From: Alkalihalobacterium sp048323755
Lineage (GTDB): Bacteria > Bacillota > Bacilli > Bacillales > Bacillaceae_F
NCBI RefSeq assembly: GCF_048323755.1
Contig: NZ_JBLWFS010000008.1
Span: 104,390-168,389 of the forward strand
Direction: 5' to 3'
DNA: 64,000 nucleotides
Below the pieces are notes generated by a model, which was given only the letters and a program-made list of their open reading frames with translations, was not told where the DNA came from and made no database searches. This document shows, in pieces, positions 18,386 to 27,200 of this stretch; positions within the stretch are counted from its first letter, which is position 1; each line of letters opens with the position of its first letter. The translations under genes were made by a program, and so were the position numbers.

Positions 18386-18414
18386 AAAGCGTCATTCGTT
18401 ACGAATGACGCTTT
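18386..18414 (-). terminator. Terminator after the ASCH gene
   Basis: A near-perfect 14-base stem (AAAGCGTCATTCGT at 18386-18399, ACGAATGACGCTTT at 18401-18414) lies just after the ASCH stop codon. The tight centre means a few inner bases form the loop. Confidence 0.75.
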
Positions 18415-18422
18415 GCCAATCT

Positions 18423-18860
18423 CTAACCATTCAAATAGACCTCATGCTCCCATAACCCCAGTTTTCCTTTAGCAGGAATAAAGTGATCTAACATACACAT
18501 ATCCTCAACGACCCAAACATAGCCCCCTTCAGGATAACCTCCTAAGAAGTAGTCATTCCCAGATACTTGTCGTCCATCTTCTAACACTGCCCATGTTTGG
18601 TGGTTTTCCATTACCTTAAAGCACTCTTTAAGCTGGCAGACAGCAATTATTTGCCCGGTTGGTAAATCCTGAACGGTATACCCGTGCTTGGCTAATAATG
18701 ACTGTACGGCACGATGGTTACATACAGCCTTATGGATTTTTTTACTTGTATGTATCGCTAAAGGCCCACGGTAATTTGTCTTCCAACTCCTCGTTTCATA
18801 CTGAGCTTCCCGAAGAACAAAAAGGCTTGCCCAGGGCTGTATCATGGATAATACTTTCAT
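18423..18860 (-). CDS. ASCH-domain protein
   Basis: This 145-residue protein has the ASCH fold, a PUA-like beta-barrel that binds RNA or modified nucleosides. The signature is at the N-terminus: SMIQPWASLFVLREAQYETR, then YRGPLAIHTSK, followed by the GQIIAVCQL strand and YVWVVEDM. Some ASCH proteins are nucleases or N4-acetylcytidine amidohydrolases, but the activity cannot be told here. GGAGGG precedes the ATG at 18860. It is a single gene with its own terminator. Confidence 0.85.
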   Translation of the reverse strand: MKVLSMIQPWASLFVLREAQYETRSWKTNYRGPLAIHTSKKIHKAVCNHRAVQSLLAKHGYTVQDLPTGQIIAVCQLKECFKVMENHQTWAVLEDGRQVSGNDYFLGGYPEGGYVWVVEDMCMLDHFIPAKGKLGLWEHEVYLNG

Positions 18861-18997
18861 GTCTCGCCCTCCAACCAGAAAAGCTAACTTTTTTATAGTT
18901 TTTCCCAGCTGAAAATATAATATAAAGCAAAAATTAGTTTAGGTGTGGAAGGGTCTATTTAATTATTCACTTAATGTACGTTTTTCTATTCTAAAGT

Positions 18998-19819
18998 TTA
19001 TGATACTAGTGTTTCCTGTTTAATGATGGAGCGGATAATATGGATCGAGTCCCATTCCCCTGCAGAAAAAAACGTTATTGGGTATTTTCTAGGAAACAAC
19101 TCATTATTAATTGCCTCTGGAGTCTTCCCTTCGTCATACAGCTTTAATATATTTCCTTGGATGTCCAACAAATAATCTAGTTTGTTTCTTAAAGCCGTTC
19201 GTCCATTACTTAAGTGGCCTGCGTGATTGCAGAACACATCATCAAAGTCATAGGTTAAGACTCTTTCCAGCGATGCGATAATGACAGGAATGCTTTCTTC
19301 CCGCAGTACAACCTTTGTCTTCTCCTGACAATAAAGGTCCCCAGTAAAAAGCTGTCCTGTTTCCTGATTAAAAAAAGCAAGGTGGTCAATCGCATGTCCC
19401 GGAGTTTCAATTACACTCCATGTTGCATTTGCAGATTGAAAGGTATCACCAATTGGGCTCGCGTGGAAAGGTCTGCGTTTCCCCCAGAACAATTGGCGAT
19501 AGAGCGGATAATCGGCCTTTTTCTTGCAGTATTCAATCATTGTATCTTTCATAAATAGAGGCACTTGATGCTCCTTTTGTAAATACGCTGCACACCCTGT
19601 ATGGTCTTCATGAAAGTGTGTCATTACGACTTTTTCAATATCCAATTGTTTAAAAAACGGGACAAATAATTTTTCTAATGATTTAGCACCTGTATCAATT
19701 AAGACACCATCAACGAAAAAGCAATGCACATTTAGCTTTACACTCTTAAAAGCTACTGTACCATTGCCCATCTGCACTCCATTCACTGTCTCTTGGGCAA
19801 AGCTTTTTTTAAATAACAC
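18998..19819 (-). CDS. MBL-fold metallo-hydrolase
   Basis: This 273-residue protein has a metallo-beta-lactamase fold. The zinc motif THFHEDHTG is near residue 70. Later ligands are in ETPGHAIDHL (His), LFTGDLYC (Asp) and CNHAGHLSNGR (His), so the binuclear site looks complete. The frame is open to an ATG at 19855 without a ribosome binding site; a GTG at 19819 has GAGGGGG 8 bases upstream and is preferred. It resembles stand-alone glyoxalase II-like hydrolases of unknown substrate. The adjacent scar of two dead genes gives no functional context. Confidence 0.8.
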   Translation of the reverse strand: MLFKKSFAQETVNGVQMGNGTVAFKSVKLNVHCFFVDGVLIDTGAKSLEKLFVPFFKQLDIEKVVMTHFHEDHTGCAAYLQKEHQVPLFMKDTMIEYCKKKADYPLYRQLFWGKRRPFHASPIGDTFQSANATWSVIETPGHAIDHLAFFNQETGQLFTGDLYCQEKTKVVLREESIPVIIASLERVLTYDFDDVFCNHAGHLSNGRTALRNKLDYLLDIQGNILKLYDEGKTPEAINNELFPRKYPITFFSAGEWDSIHIIRSIIKQETLVS

Positions 19820-19877
19820 AGCCTCTTCCCCCTCGCCTTTACTTCTTTTTATCATAGTAACACGAAATGAATGATTA

Positions 19878-20179
19878 TTCAGTCATTTTATTCAAGAAGA
19901 GTTTAAAGGTCCGGTTCCCATTCTGTTTATTTTGCAATGGTTTGTCTCTTTGTCACTAGCTGGACTTGAAGCAACTATTGCTTACTTTGCTTATGAAAGG
20001 GCAAATTTAGGTGCAGTATAGTTATGATATATCTTTGTGATCATGGGCTTAGCAGGTGCACTGGTTCGAGGAGGCCTAGTTAGACTAACGAAGAAATACC
20101 GAGAAGGATCAGAGTTATACAAATTGGAATTATCATTTCAGCAATCGGCTTCGGTTTAATTTTAATTATATATAGCTAA
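19878..20179 (+). pseudogene. Remnant of an MFS transporter gene
   Basis: The plus strand reads ILFILQWFVSLSLAGLEATI and, after two in-frame stops, IFVIMGLAGALVRGGLVRLT. Both match the central part of TetA-like MFS drug efflux proteins. The stops TAG (20019-20021) and TGA (20025-20027) sit where related proteins would read Glu and Gly, one substitution each. After about 20108 the sequence continues in another frame as IQIGIIISAIGFGLILIIYS and ends at TAA 20177-20179. No start codon or full-length frame remains. The 5' and 3' thirds of such a gene are absent. Confidence 0.8.
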
Positions 20180-20301
20180 CTTGTTGACCCAAATTTTCCT
20201 ACTGTACGAACATTATGGTTGTTCGTAACTGGATGTCCCTGCCTATTGGTTAACGTGTCTTCCGTTTCATTCGTTCCTGTTACTTCGTTTTCGTCTTTCA
20301 A
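20176..20301 (-). pseudogene. Truncated N-terminus of a monofunctional catalase gene
   Basis: AAGGAGG lies before a TTG at 20301 that opens a 41-residue frame. The segment LTNRQGHPVTNNHNVRTVGK resembles the conserved N-terminus of heme catalases (a pattern like QG.PV..N...RT.G.RGP). The frame stops just after GSTS, before the heme-binding and catalytic parts. Its stop overlaps the end of the MFS remnant on the other strand, so a deletion junction lies here. The intact upstream ribosome binding site suggests recent loss. The catalase call is by eye from a short segment; a genuine tiny gene is less likely. Confidence 0.55.
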
Positions 20302-20383
20302 TATAACCCTCCTTTTGGTGTTCAATGACCAATATGTCCACCTAAAAAACTCCAAAACCCAAAGCAGAACTTTCATTAAAAAA

Positions 20384-20418
20384 GAGCAAACATGAACCAA
20401 AGAAGGATCACGTTTGCT
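20384..20418 (-). terminator. Terminator after the sortase gene
   Basis: AGCAAACATGAACC (20384-20397) pairs with GGATCACGTTTGCT (20405-20418) with two mismatches. The minus strand then runs CTTTTTT. It begins directly after the sortase stop codon. Confidence 0.85.
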
Positions 20419-20419
20419 A

Positions 20420-20989
20420 TTATTGACTCATAGGTTTTGCATAAATAATATAACGATCTCGTGCTGCCCCCACAAAGTTAAATGGATAGCAAGTCGACAA
20501 TGTGAGAATCTCATTAGGCGCTGTTGAGCGTATAACGGTACGATCATCTGCATCAACAATTTCCGATTCGTACATTACATAAACAAATTCACCATAAGGC
20601 ATATTCACGACAAATTGATCTCCATTTTCTAATTTTCCAAAGTCTCGGAATACCGTATCACGATGTCCAGAAAGTAGAATTTGATCATTTTCACCAGGAA
20701 AAGCGGTAGTCGTAAAATGTCCTACTCCTCGGCTTAATTCCTCTTCATCTGTACCAGATATTATTGGGATTTCCTTTTCCAAGCGAGGAATGTACAACGT
20801 TCCAATTACATCCCCATCCTCAACCTTCATATCACTTGCACTCTTCATTTTTCCCTTCGGTTCTGCTAGAATTTTTTTTGCTTCTGCCATCGACTCATTC
20901 TGCTTTGTATAGCCTTTATATAATTCATATCCTCCGAATGTTAAAAATCCGATTCCTAGAAAGATAATGATACACGCGATTACTTTCAT
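20420..20989 (-). CDS. srtD: Class D sortase
   Basis: This 189-residue membrane-anchored transpeptidase has an N-terminal anchor (about 4-22) and an eight-stranded sortase barrel. The catalytic residues are His109 in LLSGHRDTVF, Cys167 in TLSTC and Arg177 in AARDRYI. Class D sortases of Bacillus are known to recognise LPNTA, and the next gene upstream encodes a glucanase ending in LPNTA with a hydrophobic stretch and a charged tail. A hairpin lies in the 247-base gap, so the two genes may be only partly co-transcribed. AGGGAG lies before the ATG at 20989. Confidence 0.9.
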   Translation of the reverse strand: MKVIACIIIFLGIGFLTFGGYELYKGYTKQNESMAEAKKILAEPKGKMKSASDMKVEDGDVIGTLYIPRLEKEIPIISGTDEEELSRGVGHFTTTAFPGENDQILLSGHRDTVFRDFGKLENGDQFVVNMPYGEFVYVMYESEIVDADDRTVIRSTAPNEILTLSTCYPFNFVGAARDRYIIYAKPMSQ

Positions 20990-21189
20990 TTAAATCTCTC
21001 CCTTAGTTGCATGAAAGTTTCTTCTTAAAACCTATCATATAAAAGTATATGTGTATTCTAGTTACAAGTACAAGAGGAATCCTCCCTACCTTAATAGTTA
21101 GAGAGGTAACCTATCTAATAGAGATGTCATGCAACAATATGTTAAAATTTTGATATTAACCATTAGTTATAATTATATAGCGCTCATAT

Positions 21190-21227
21190 AACGAGAGGAC
21201 CGTGTTAACTACGGCCCCCCTCGTTTC
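21190..21227 (-). terminator. Hairpin after the GH16 gene
   Basis: AACGAGAGG and CCGT on the left pair with ACGG and CCTCGTT on the right, with mismatches. It lies just after the glucanase stop codon and may be a leaky terminator before the sortase gene. Confidence 0.55.
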
Positions 21228-21236
21228 CATACTAAT

Positions 21237-23576
21237 CTACATCTCTACTTGATTTTTCCGTTTTCGAACAAAGTAAAGAGCAGTACCTACAACAAGTAAG
21301 ATCAAACCAATCGTTAGGTAAGTATAGTTGCTTGTCGCTGTATTTGGTAATTTGTTCTCTTTCTCTTTCTCCTTCTCTTTCTCATTACTCTTTTCTGTTT
21401 CTGTACCCTTCAATTTCTTATTATCTTCTCCTTTTTCTTTCTTTATAGGAGTCTCTGAACCTGGCTTGTCCTTGTTACCTTGTTCAACACTTTCTGGTTC
21501 GTCTTTTGCTGACTCCTCATTCTCTTTCTTTTTCTCTTCTTCGACTTCCATTACAGCGACTAGCCTTACATTATCGATTTTAATCGTGTTACCATCTTTA
21601 AGTACTGCGTCTTCTGCCGCTCTTCCAAGTCCGAACAAGAACTTATAAGTTCCATCTTCTGCTACCTCAAAGATAGATTCATAGGTTTGAATTTCACTTC
21701 CCACTGTAAATGTCTGGATGGGAACTGCTGCGCCTGCTAACTCAACATAAACTGGACGCTCTAATTCCGAGCTCATATCAAAGGCGATTTTGTACATGCC
21801 ACTTGGTACTTCAATTCCATCTTGGAACAATTGAATATGCCACCATTCCCAGCCTACTTGTTGGATCACAGCATTTGCGGCTTCATCAACTACCGAGAAA
21901 TCAGCGAGTCCTGCGCCCTCCTCGTACAGGCCTTGATTATGAATATTCCAACCTTCAAGCAAGTTTTCCCCAAAGCCAAATTCTGTTGTCGATTCAAACG
22001 ATCCATCAAATAACAAGTTTTCCCCTACTTCCTTCCATTGCTTTTTTGCAGGGTCAATCTGATCTGATGGGTCAATAGGATCGACTGGGTCAGCCTGATC
22101 ATTCCGATCTAACGGGGCAATTTCTTCCACCTTCACGTTCCCAATCCACACCGAATTGGTATTCAGTCCCATATTAAACTCCAAACGAGATGCTACATCC
22201 GTATCCTGCTGCATTTGAAAAGATAACTCATAGGATTGTACCTGGCTCGTCAACGAAAAATCACGGTTGGGAGAATAGGCAGTATAACCACGTTCCGGTC
22301 CACCACCTAGCTTCACGTTCAGATTACGGTCTGTTATTGATTTTGCATCAAAACTAAGCTTGTACCAACGCCCTTTCCCAAGCGTCACATTCTGAATGAG
22401 CTGTACTGAGTACGGTTGGCTGCCACCTTGAGTAATATCAACCTTTGCGAACCGCTTCCCTTCAAGAGTGTCCACTGTTGCTATCCCTTTGCCATTAAAA
22501 TCCGGTAAGTAAACTAGATTCCAGTAAAGAGGGTCCCAATCATGTTCCAGTTCACTGTGATTGGAGATCGTTGTAAACCCTTCTTCAAAATTGGGATCGT
22601 ATACATAATTGTCGTCGATTGCTGTTTTTGCATTACTAGGAAGTTCTTCCACCTCAAAAGCTGGCTCTACCGGTTCTCGGTATTGGTCTTCTGGTAACTC
22701 GTAAACTCGCACATAATCTACTACCATTTCCCCTGGAAACGGCGTCGTTTCATCAGGATTACCACCATACCAACCCCCAACAGCAAGGTTTAAAATAAGG
22801 TAAAACTCTTGGTCAAATGGTGCAGGATAAGCAAAAGGTTCCGAATTACCAATTCCTGTGGAACTCCAATTATTTAATGTTTGATATAATTCTCCATTCA
22901 CATACCATCGAATTTCTCCTGGCTCCCACTCAACAGCATAAACATTGGAGTCGGTTACATCTTTTCCTTCTGGAAAATAATAATCCTTAGCAGTATACGT
23001 GTTATTTGGCCATTGCCCACCATAGTGAATCGCTCCACCAATTTTATGTGGAGTTGCACCAGCGTTTTCCATAATATCAATTTCACCGGAAGCTGCCCAG
23101 CTACCGTACACGTCATCTTCAGGCATCATCCAAAATGCAGGCCAAAATCCTTGTCCTGCAGGGAGTGCCATTTTCGCTTCAAAACGGCCATATTTCTGAC
23201 TAAACTTACCTTGAGTATGAATTTTCCCAGATGTGTAGTTATATGTCCCGTTCTCATCAGATACCGTTTCCTCTTTAGCTTGAATAATCAACTGTCCATT
23301 TTCCACACGCACATTTTCTTCTTGATAGGATTGAAGTTCTTCATTCCCCCAACCAGAAATAAACGTGCCGTTATCATCATAAAATCCATTCCCGATATCA
23401 TAACTCCATTTACTTGAGTCTAATTGGTCACCTTCAAACTCATCTTCCCAGACGAGTGTCCAATCTCTTTCATCTCCACCACCGGTACCTTCCGCACTAG
23501 CAGTACCTTTCATAAAACTGAAGTTGGAGCCGAGCAACAAAAATACTAAGAACAGACTTAATAATTTCTTCAACAT
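21237..23576 (-). CDS. Wall-anchored GH16 endo-beta-1,3-glucanase (laminarinase)
   Basis: This 779-residue secreted enzyme cleaves beta-1,3-glucans. The order is a signal peptide (MLKKLLSLFLVFLLLG to about residue 29), a GH16 catalytic domain (about 35-295), two carbohydrate-binding-like beta-sandwich modules (about 330-490 and 525-675), a Lys/Glu-rich linker, and a wall sorting signal. The catalytic motif is EIDIME, with E165 as nucleophile, D167 and E170 as acid/base. The sorting signal is LPNTA at 743-747, then a hydrophobic helix and RKRK. The start at 23576 is chosen because GGGGGG lies 6 bases upstream. A LacI-type palindrome lies 144 bases upstream. Confidence 0.93.
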   Translation of the reverse strand: MLKKLLSLFLVFLLLGSNFSFMKGTASAEGTGGGDERDWTLVWEDEFEGDQLDSSKWSYDIGNGFYDDNGTFISGWGNEELQSYQEENVRVENGQLIIQAKEETVSDENGTYNYTSGKIHTQGKFSQKYGRFEAKMALPAGQGFWPAFWMMPEDDVYGSWAASGEIDIMENAGATPHKIGGAIHYGGQWPNNTYTAKDYYFPEGKDVTDSNVYAVEWEPGEIRWYVNGELYQTLNNWSSTGIGNSEPFAYPAPFDQEFYLILNLAVGGWYGGNPDETTPFPGEMVVDYVRVYELPEDQYREPVEPAFEVEELPSNAKTAIDDNYVYDPNFEEGFTTISNHSELEHDWDPLYWNLVYLPDFNGKGIATVDTLEGKRFAKVDITQGGSQPYSVQLIQNVTLGKGRWYKLSFDAKSITDRNLNVKLGGGPERGYTAYSPNRDFSLTSQVQSYELSFQMQQDTDVASRLEFNMGLNTNSVWIGNVKVEEIAPLDRNDQADPVDPIDPSDQIDPAKKQWKEVGENLLFDGSFESTTEFGFGENLLEGWNIHNQGLYEEGAGLADFSVVDEAANAVIQQVGWEWWHIQLFQDGIEVPSGMYKIAFDMSSELERPVYVELAGAAVPIQTFTVGSEIQTYESIFEVAEDGTYKFLFGLGRAAEDAVLKDGNTIKIDNVRLVAVMEVEEEKKKENEESAKDEPESVEQGNKDKPGSETPIKKEKGEDNKKLKGTETEKSNEKEKEKEKENKLPNTATSNYTYLTIGLILLVVGTALYFVRKRKNQVEM

Positions 23577-23719
23577 CCTAATCCCCCCATTTTTAAAGTG
23601 AATTTTCATGATAATTTTAGACACACCCTGCAGCTATGTATGGTATGGACCACCCCCCTACGTACTTAAGTCATAAAAAAATAAAGTGGAAACACTCTGT
23701 ACTTTTTCAATGTCTATCA

Positions 23720-23733
23720 CGAAAGCGCTTTCG
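23720..23733. promoter_or_regulatory. LacI-type operator upstream of the GH16 gene
   Basis: CGAAAGCGCTTTCG is a perfect 14-base palindrome upstream of the glucanase gene. It shares the core AAAGCGCTTT with the sites near 27136 and 32795. Confidence 0.7.
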
Positions 23734-23815
23734 AAATTCCTGAAGCTTATGCATACCATATGTATTTAAAGTGAAGGGTTAAGAGAGAGACAAACATACC
23801 CCTCTCCCAAAGCCT

Positions 23816-26800
23816 TTACCCTAGCTCTACTACCATCTTTGTAACTTCTCCATTTCGGATCGCTACGGCAAGATCACCCACTAGCTCATCGGCCCCCACT
23901 CGTTGAGTCGTGCTGGCATCACCTGCAAAACTTAACTCTACCGATACCGGCACAACTCCATCAGCGCCATAAGTATTTCTCTTCTTCTTATTTACGTAGG
24001 TAACCTCTGTCTTTCCAAGGAACTTAAATGAGACCTCGCCGTTTTCATCGAACATCCAGTTTGGAAGTGTCGGCTTAAGTTGACATACGAGCTTCCCGTC
24101 TTTTCCAATTTCACCCTCGAAACGGAATGGTTTATCCCCTGCCATCATGACAAACCACATGTTCATAAACTCAATAGTGGAACCACTTAAGCGGGAGACA
24201 AACCCTCGTCCATGTAATTCAGCATTAGGATTAGCACTGCTGGCAATGAACGATGAGTTCTCCAAAGTACTTCTGCCATATACTTTTGGATCGAGAAATG
24301 GAATCATCGCTTTTTTCATATCTTCGAAGAATTCATCCGTTAACCCAGCCTTCAGCGTAGCTAACAAATATTTATATTCCATGTGGAGGAAAATCGACTC
24401 ATTTTCCAGCCAACCTGGCGTGAATGACTTCGCACGACCTAGCTCCAACGGTTCTTCTGCAATACTCATGGACGTTTTATACATGTGAAGTTTTTTATCA
24501 TAAATATCAGAAGCCTTCACTTTATCGTAAAGTTCCTTTGCAAGACCTTGGTCCTCAGTAACCTTCAACTGCTTGACTACTCCCTCTAAAAACGGAGTTA
24601 CAGGTCTTGGAATCCATTGTAGATCTGCTGTATTTAACTCTTCATCCACCGTTCCCTCTGGCTCAAAGTAAAAATAAGTTGGGATCAGTGGAGTGCCATA
24701 GGCTTCGACTCTTTCAACCGCTTTGTCCACTCTGGCTTTCAAAATGTTTATAATCTGTTTCGCCTTATCAAGGGAATAAACGACTTCCTCCCCGGCTATA
24801 CCTGCGTAAATAGCGTCACGGTAATTTTCCCTGTGCTTCGTTACTCGATCCCAATAGCTAAGCTCCAACTGGTCCGCTTCAGGCCTGCTATCCGTTTCTT
24901 TGTCAAGGTCGGAATGCTCAGTTGGATCCAAGTCTCCCCTTTTAAGGTCCTCCATCTCAGCCACGATGTTTTTCAAAAATGCGTCTACTTCCATAGGCAG
25001 TACAAGTTCTCCGCCACTTTCCACCTCAAGTAGAATCTGGAGTAATCGTTTTAACTCAAACAATTCTGAGGTGCTAGATCCAAACATCCCAGGCAAACCA
25101 TTTAACGAATCGTTCCAGCCAGGTTTATCCCCTTCCATCTCAACTCCTAACCCAAATGGAGCGAGGGTTGATGCTTTCACTAACCCGAGGATAAATAACT
25201 TAGAGTATAAGTTCGTTTGGTAGATGTCGCCGTTACCATAATTATCTCTGATCCAAAGGACACCATCATTGGCCGCTGCTTTCGTAACCTTGTCTTCTAT
25301 TTTTTCCACGGCATGATACTGCCTTAGCTTTCCATTATTCACCACGTACTTTTCTTTTCGGCTCTTCACACGCACTGGACTTTCAAAAAAGCGGTAGGTA
25401 GGTTTGAAATAGAAATCATCCTTCCTATCAGGATAAATCGCTAAGTAACTGTCGATTAAATCCAAATTGTATGTCCAGTGATCCATCCAGTAACCCTCAC
25501 CGAATTCAGCTTTTTGCTCTTCTTCAGACACAAGTAACACATTTGTTAAAAAGACCTCGAAGCTGTCCGCAAGTTCAATTCCTTCCTCTTCCACAAAATG
25601 CTTCAGTTCCCCTGGGGTATAGCTTGCAGCAAGAAAGGCCTTGAGTTTTTCCATATGACCTGCATGTATAACTTCAGAAAAATCCAGCTCCCCTGTTAAA
25701 CGGAAGCGCACTCCTTTTACAGCTAAAGGATTGTATCCATCGAGTTGAAGCAAGTTCATAAATAAATTCACGTTGTAGTCCTCGACCTTCGGTTCAAAGA
25801 AAATATCACAACGGCGGTTTTGGTTAATATCGCGATAGTTTCCGTTCCCTTGCGAGTAATACGTCGGACTTATAGAGAAGAAATTATAATCCCGTTCTAA
25901 GTCCCCGTGCTTCCTTGAAAACAAGTAATACACTTTCTTTGCTGTCTCATTTTCAAAAGTGATAGGAAAGCCACCACGAAGGCCATTATCTAGGAAGCTT
26001 TGCTCGGTGTAAGCATCAAACAAAGGCTGTCCAGAACGCGTTTTTATTTTTTCCGTAATCGGTTTCGTAATCGACTTCGCCTGCACCTTCATCTCTTTGA
26101 GTTTGCCGATGGTAAGTTCCTTCATTACATATGATTGCACCGTACGAAGACTCTTCGCATGGCCAATGACCGTGTGAAACTCAAACACTTCGTCAGGCTT
26201 CAACGTCACTCGTTCCCCAGAGAAACCACAAGAAACTTTATTTGTCGTTTGTTGGGGTTCGGACAGTAGATTTTCGATCGAAGTTGTTAAAAATAGACGC
26301 GGTACATGTAGAGAAGTATCTGTACCAAAAATAACGTCTCTGTCAATGATTGGTTCAACGATTTTTTCACCATTCGGGCCACGGGAAAAGCTAACATAAA
26401 AGTTCCCATGATGAATTTCCTTCACCTCGGATGAATCCTCAATGCTTCCACGCAAACGATAAAAAGGGATATTCTGCTCTAAATTCTCTACATCAAACCA
26501 GCTTTTGATTGTATTCCCTAATTCTTTATAAGCTGCGTTCGGCACACCACTAGGGAAAAGAGAGGGTAAGCCATCGAGAAATTCAATCGTTCGCTCTTTT
26601 TTAGAGATGTTCGTAAGCGTCACCTGACGAACAAGACCTGCAACAGCGGCTTCAGGTAAAATAAAGTATTCTACCCTAACCATTAGACCAACTTCATGAT
26701 GAATATATTCTAATTCAAGGCTGTTCTCCGAAATGGTCATTTTTTCTTCAATCGATTCGCTCGCACTGCTTTGTGGGGAGAAGGGCTCTAAGAAGATAAC

Positions 26801-27064
26801 TTTGTCCTCTTCTATTACCTTAATAAACGTCCGGAAGCCTTGTACTTGCACATTTTGATAAGATTTATCTGCTGGCAAAAATTCCATCATGGCATGATTT
26901 TTATCTTGAATCCCAAAGCTAGCAATCCCTTGACCACGGTTAACATAAAACACCCACATAGGGATTCCATTCACCCCTGCAATGCCTGGTAAAAAACTAG
27001 AAAAAGGGGCTTGCTCTTGATAATTACTAATTTCAAACGTTTGATTTTCCGTTAATTTGTACAT
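23816..27064 (-). CDS. Predicted beta-1,3-oligoglucan phosphorylase (GH161-like)
   Basis: This is a large cytosolic protein of 1082 residues without a signal peptide. The layout is an N-terminal beta-sandwich, a helical barrel middle and a C-terminal beta domain, as in GH94/GH149/GH161 phosphorylases. Conserved-looking blocks include SPTYYSQGNGNYRDINQNRR, DGVLWIRDNYGNGD and KPGWNDSLNGLPGMFGSSTS; an Asp such as that in KPGWNDSLNG would be a candidate general acid. GH161 enzymes convert beta-1,3-glucans and phosphate to glucose 1-phosphate, which fits the laminarinase locus. The start at 27064 follows GGAAGGTGAT; the frame extends six codons further. The family assignment rests on memory and context; cellobiose-phosphorylase-like activity is the main alternative. 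Confidence 0.65.
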   Translation of the reverse strand: MYKLTENQTFEISNYQEQAPFSSFLPGIAGVNGIPMWVFYVNRGQGIASFGIQDKNHAMMEFLPADKSYQNVQVQGFRTFIKVIEEDKVIFLEPFSPQSSASESIEEKMTISENSLELEYIHHEVGLMVRVEYFILPEAAVAGLVRQVTLTNISKKERTIEFLDGLPSLFPSGVPNAAYKELGNTIKSWFDVENLEQNIPFYRLRGSIEDSSEVKEIHHGNFYVSFSRGPNGEKIVEPIIDRDVIFGTDTSLHVPRLFLTTSIENLLSEPQQTTNKVSCGFSGERVTLKPDEVFEFHTVIGHAKSLRTVQSYVMKELTIGKLKEMKVQAKSITKPITEKIKTRSGQPLFDAYTEQSFLDNGLRGGFPITFENETAKKVYYLFSRKHGDLERDYNFFSISPTYYSQGNGNYRDINQNRRCDIFFEPKVEDYNVNLFMNLLQLDGYNPLAVKGVRFRLTGELDFSEVIHAGHMEKLKAFLAASYTPGELKHFVEEEGIELADSFEVFLTNVLLVSEEEQKAEFGEGYWMDHWTYNLDLIDSYLAIYPDRKDDFYFKPTYRFFESPVRVKSRKEKYVVNNGKLRQYHAVEKIEDKVTKAAANDGVLWIRDNYGNGDIYQTNLYSKLFILGLVKASTLAPFGLGVEMEGDKPGWNDSLNGLPGMFGSSTSELFELKRLLQILLEVESGGELVLPMEVDAFLKNIVAEMEDLKRGDLDPTEHSDLDKETDSRPEADQLELSYWDRVTKHRENYRDAIYAGIAGEEVVYSLDKAKQIINILKARVDKAVERVEAYGTPLIPTYFYFEPEGTVDEELNTADLQWIPRPVTPFLEGVVKQLKVTEDQGLAKELYDKVKASDIYDKKLHMYKTSMSIAEEPLELGRAKSFTPGWLENESIFLHMEYKYLLATLKAGLTDEFFEDMKKAMIPFLDPKVYGRSTLENSSFIASSANPNAELHGRGFVSRLSGSTIEFMNMWFVMMAGDKPFRFEGEIGKDGKLVCQLKPTLPNWMFDENGEVSFKFLGKTEVTYVNKKKRNTYGADGVVPVSVELSFAGDASTTQRVGADELVGDLAVAIRNGEVTKMVVELG

Positions 27065-27132
27065 CGTATCACCTTCCCACATTTGTTTTCTGAAGACAAA
27101 AATACCAAGTGTTCCTCAACTTATCATGAGCA

Positions 27133-27148
27133 ACTAAAGCGCTTTCGT
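27133..27148. promoter_or_regulatory. LacI-type operator upstream of the GH161-like gene
   Basis: ACTAAAGCGCTTTCGT contains the core AAAGCGCTTT, about 70 bases before the start codon. It lies between the lacI terminator and the phosphorylase gene. Confidence 0.65.
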
Positions 27149-27168
27149 AATCAATAAAAAAATATATC

Positions 27169-27200
27169 TGTAGACCAATAAACTACTCTATTGGTCTACA
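27169..27200 (-). terminator. Terminator overlapping the lacI stop codon
   Basis: TGTAGACCAATA (27169-27180) pairs perfectly with TATTGGTCTACA (27189-27200), and the minus strand then has a run of seven Ts. The last codons of the regulator lie inside the stem. Confidence 0.8.

Noticed and set aside
21190..21236. Complete separation of the sortase gene from the glucanase gene by a strong terminator
   Set aside because: The hairpin has mismatches and a poor T-tract, so read-through is plausible and the pair is kept as a likely unit.
25000..27064. Large protein as a secreted enzyme
   Set aside because: The N-terminus has no signal peptide or hydrophobic helix, so it is treated as cytosolic.
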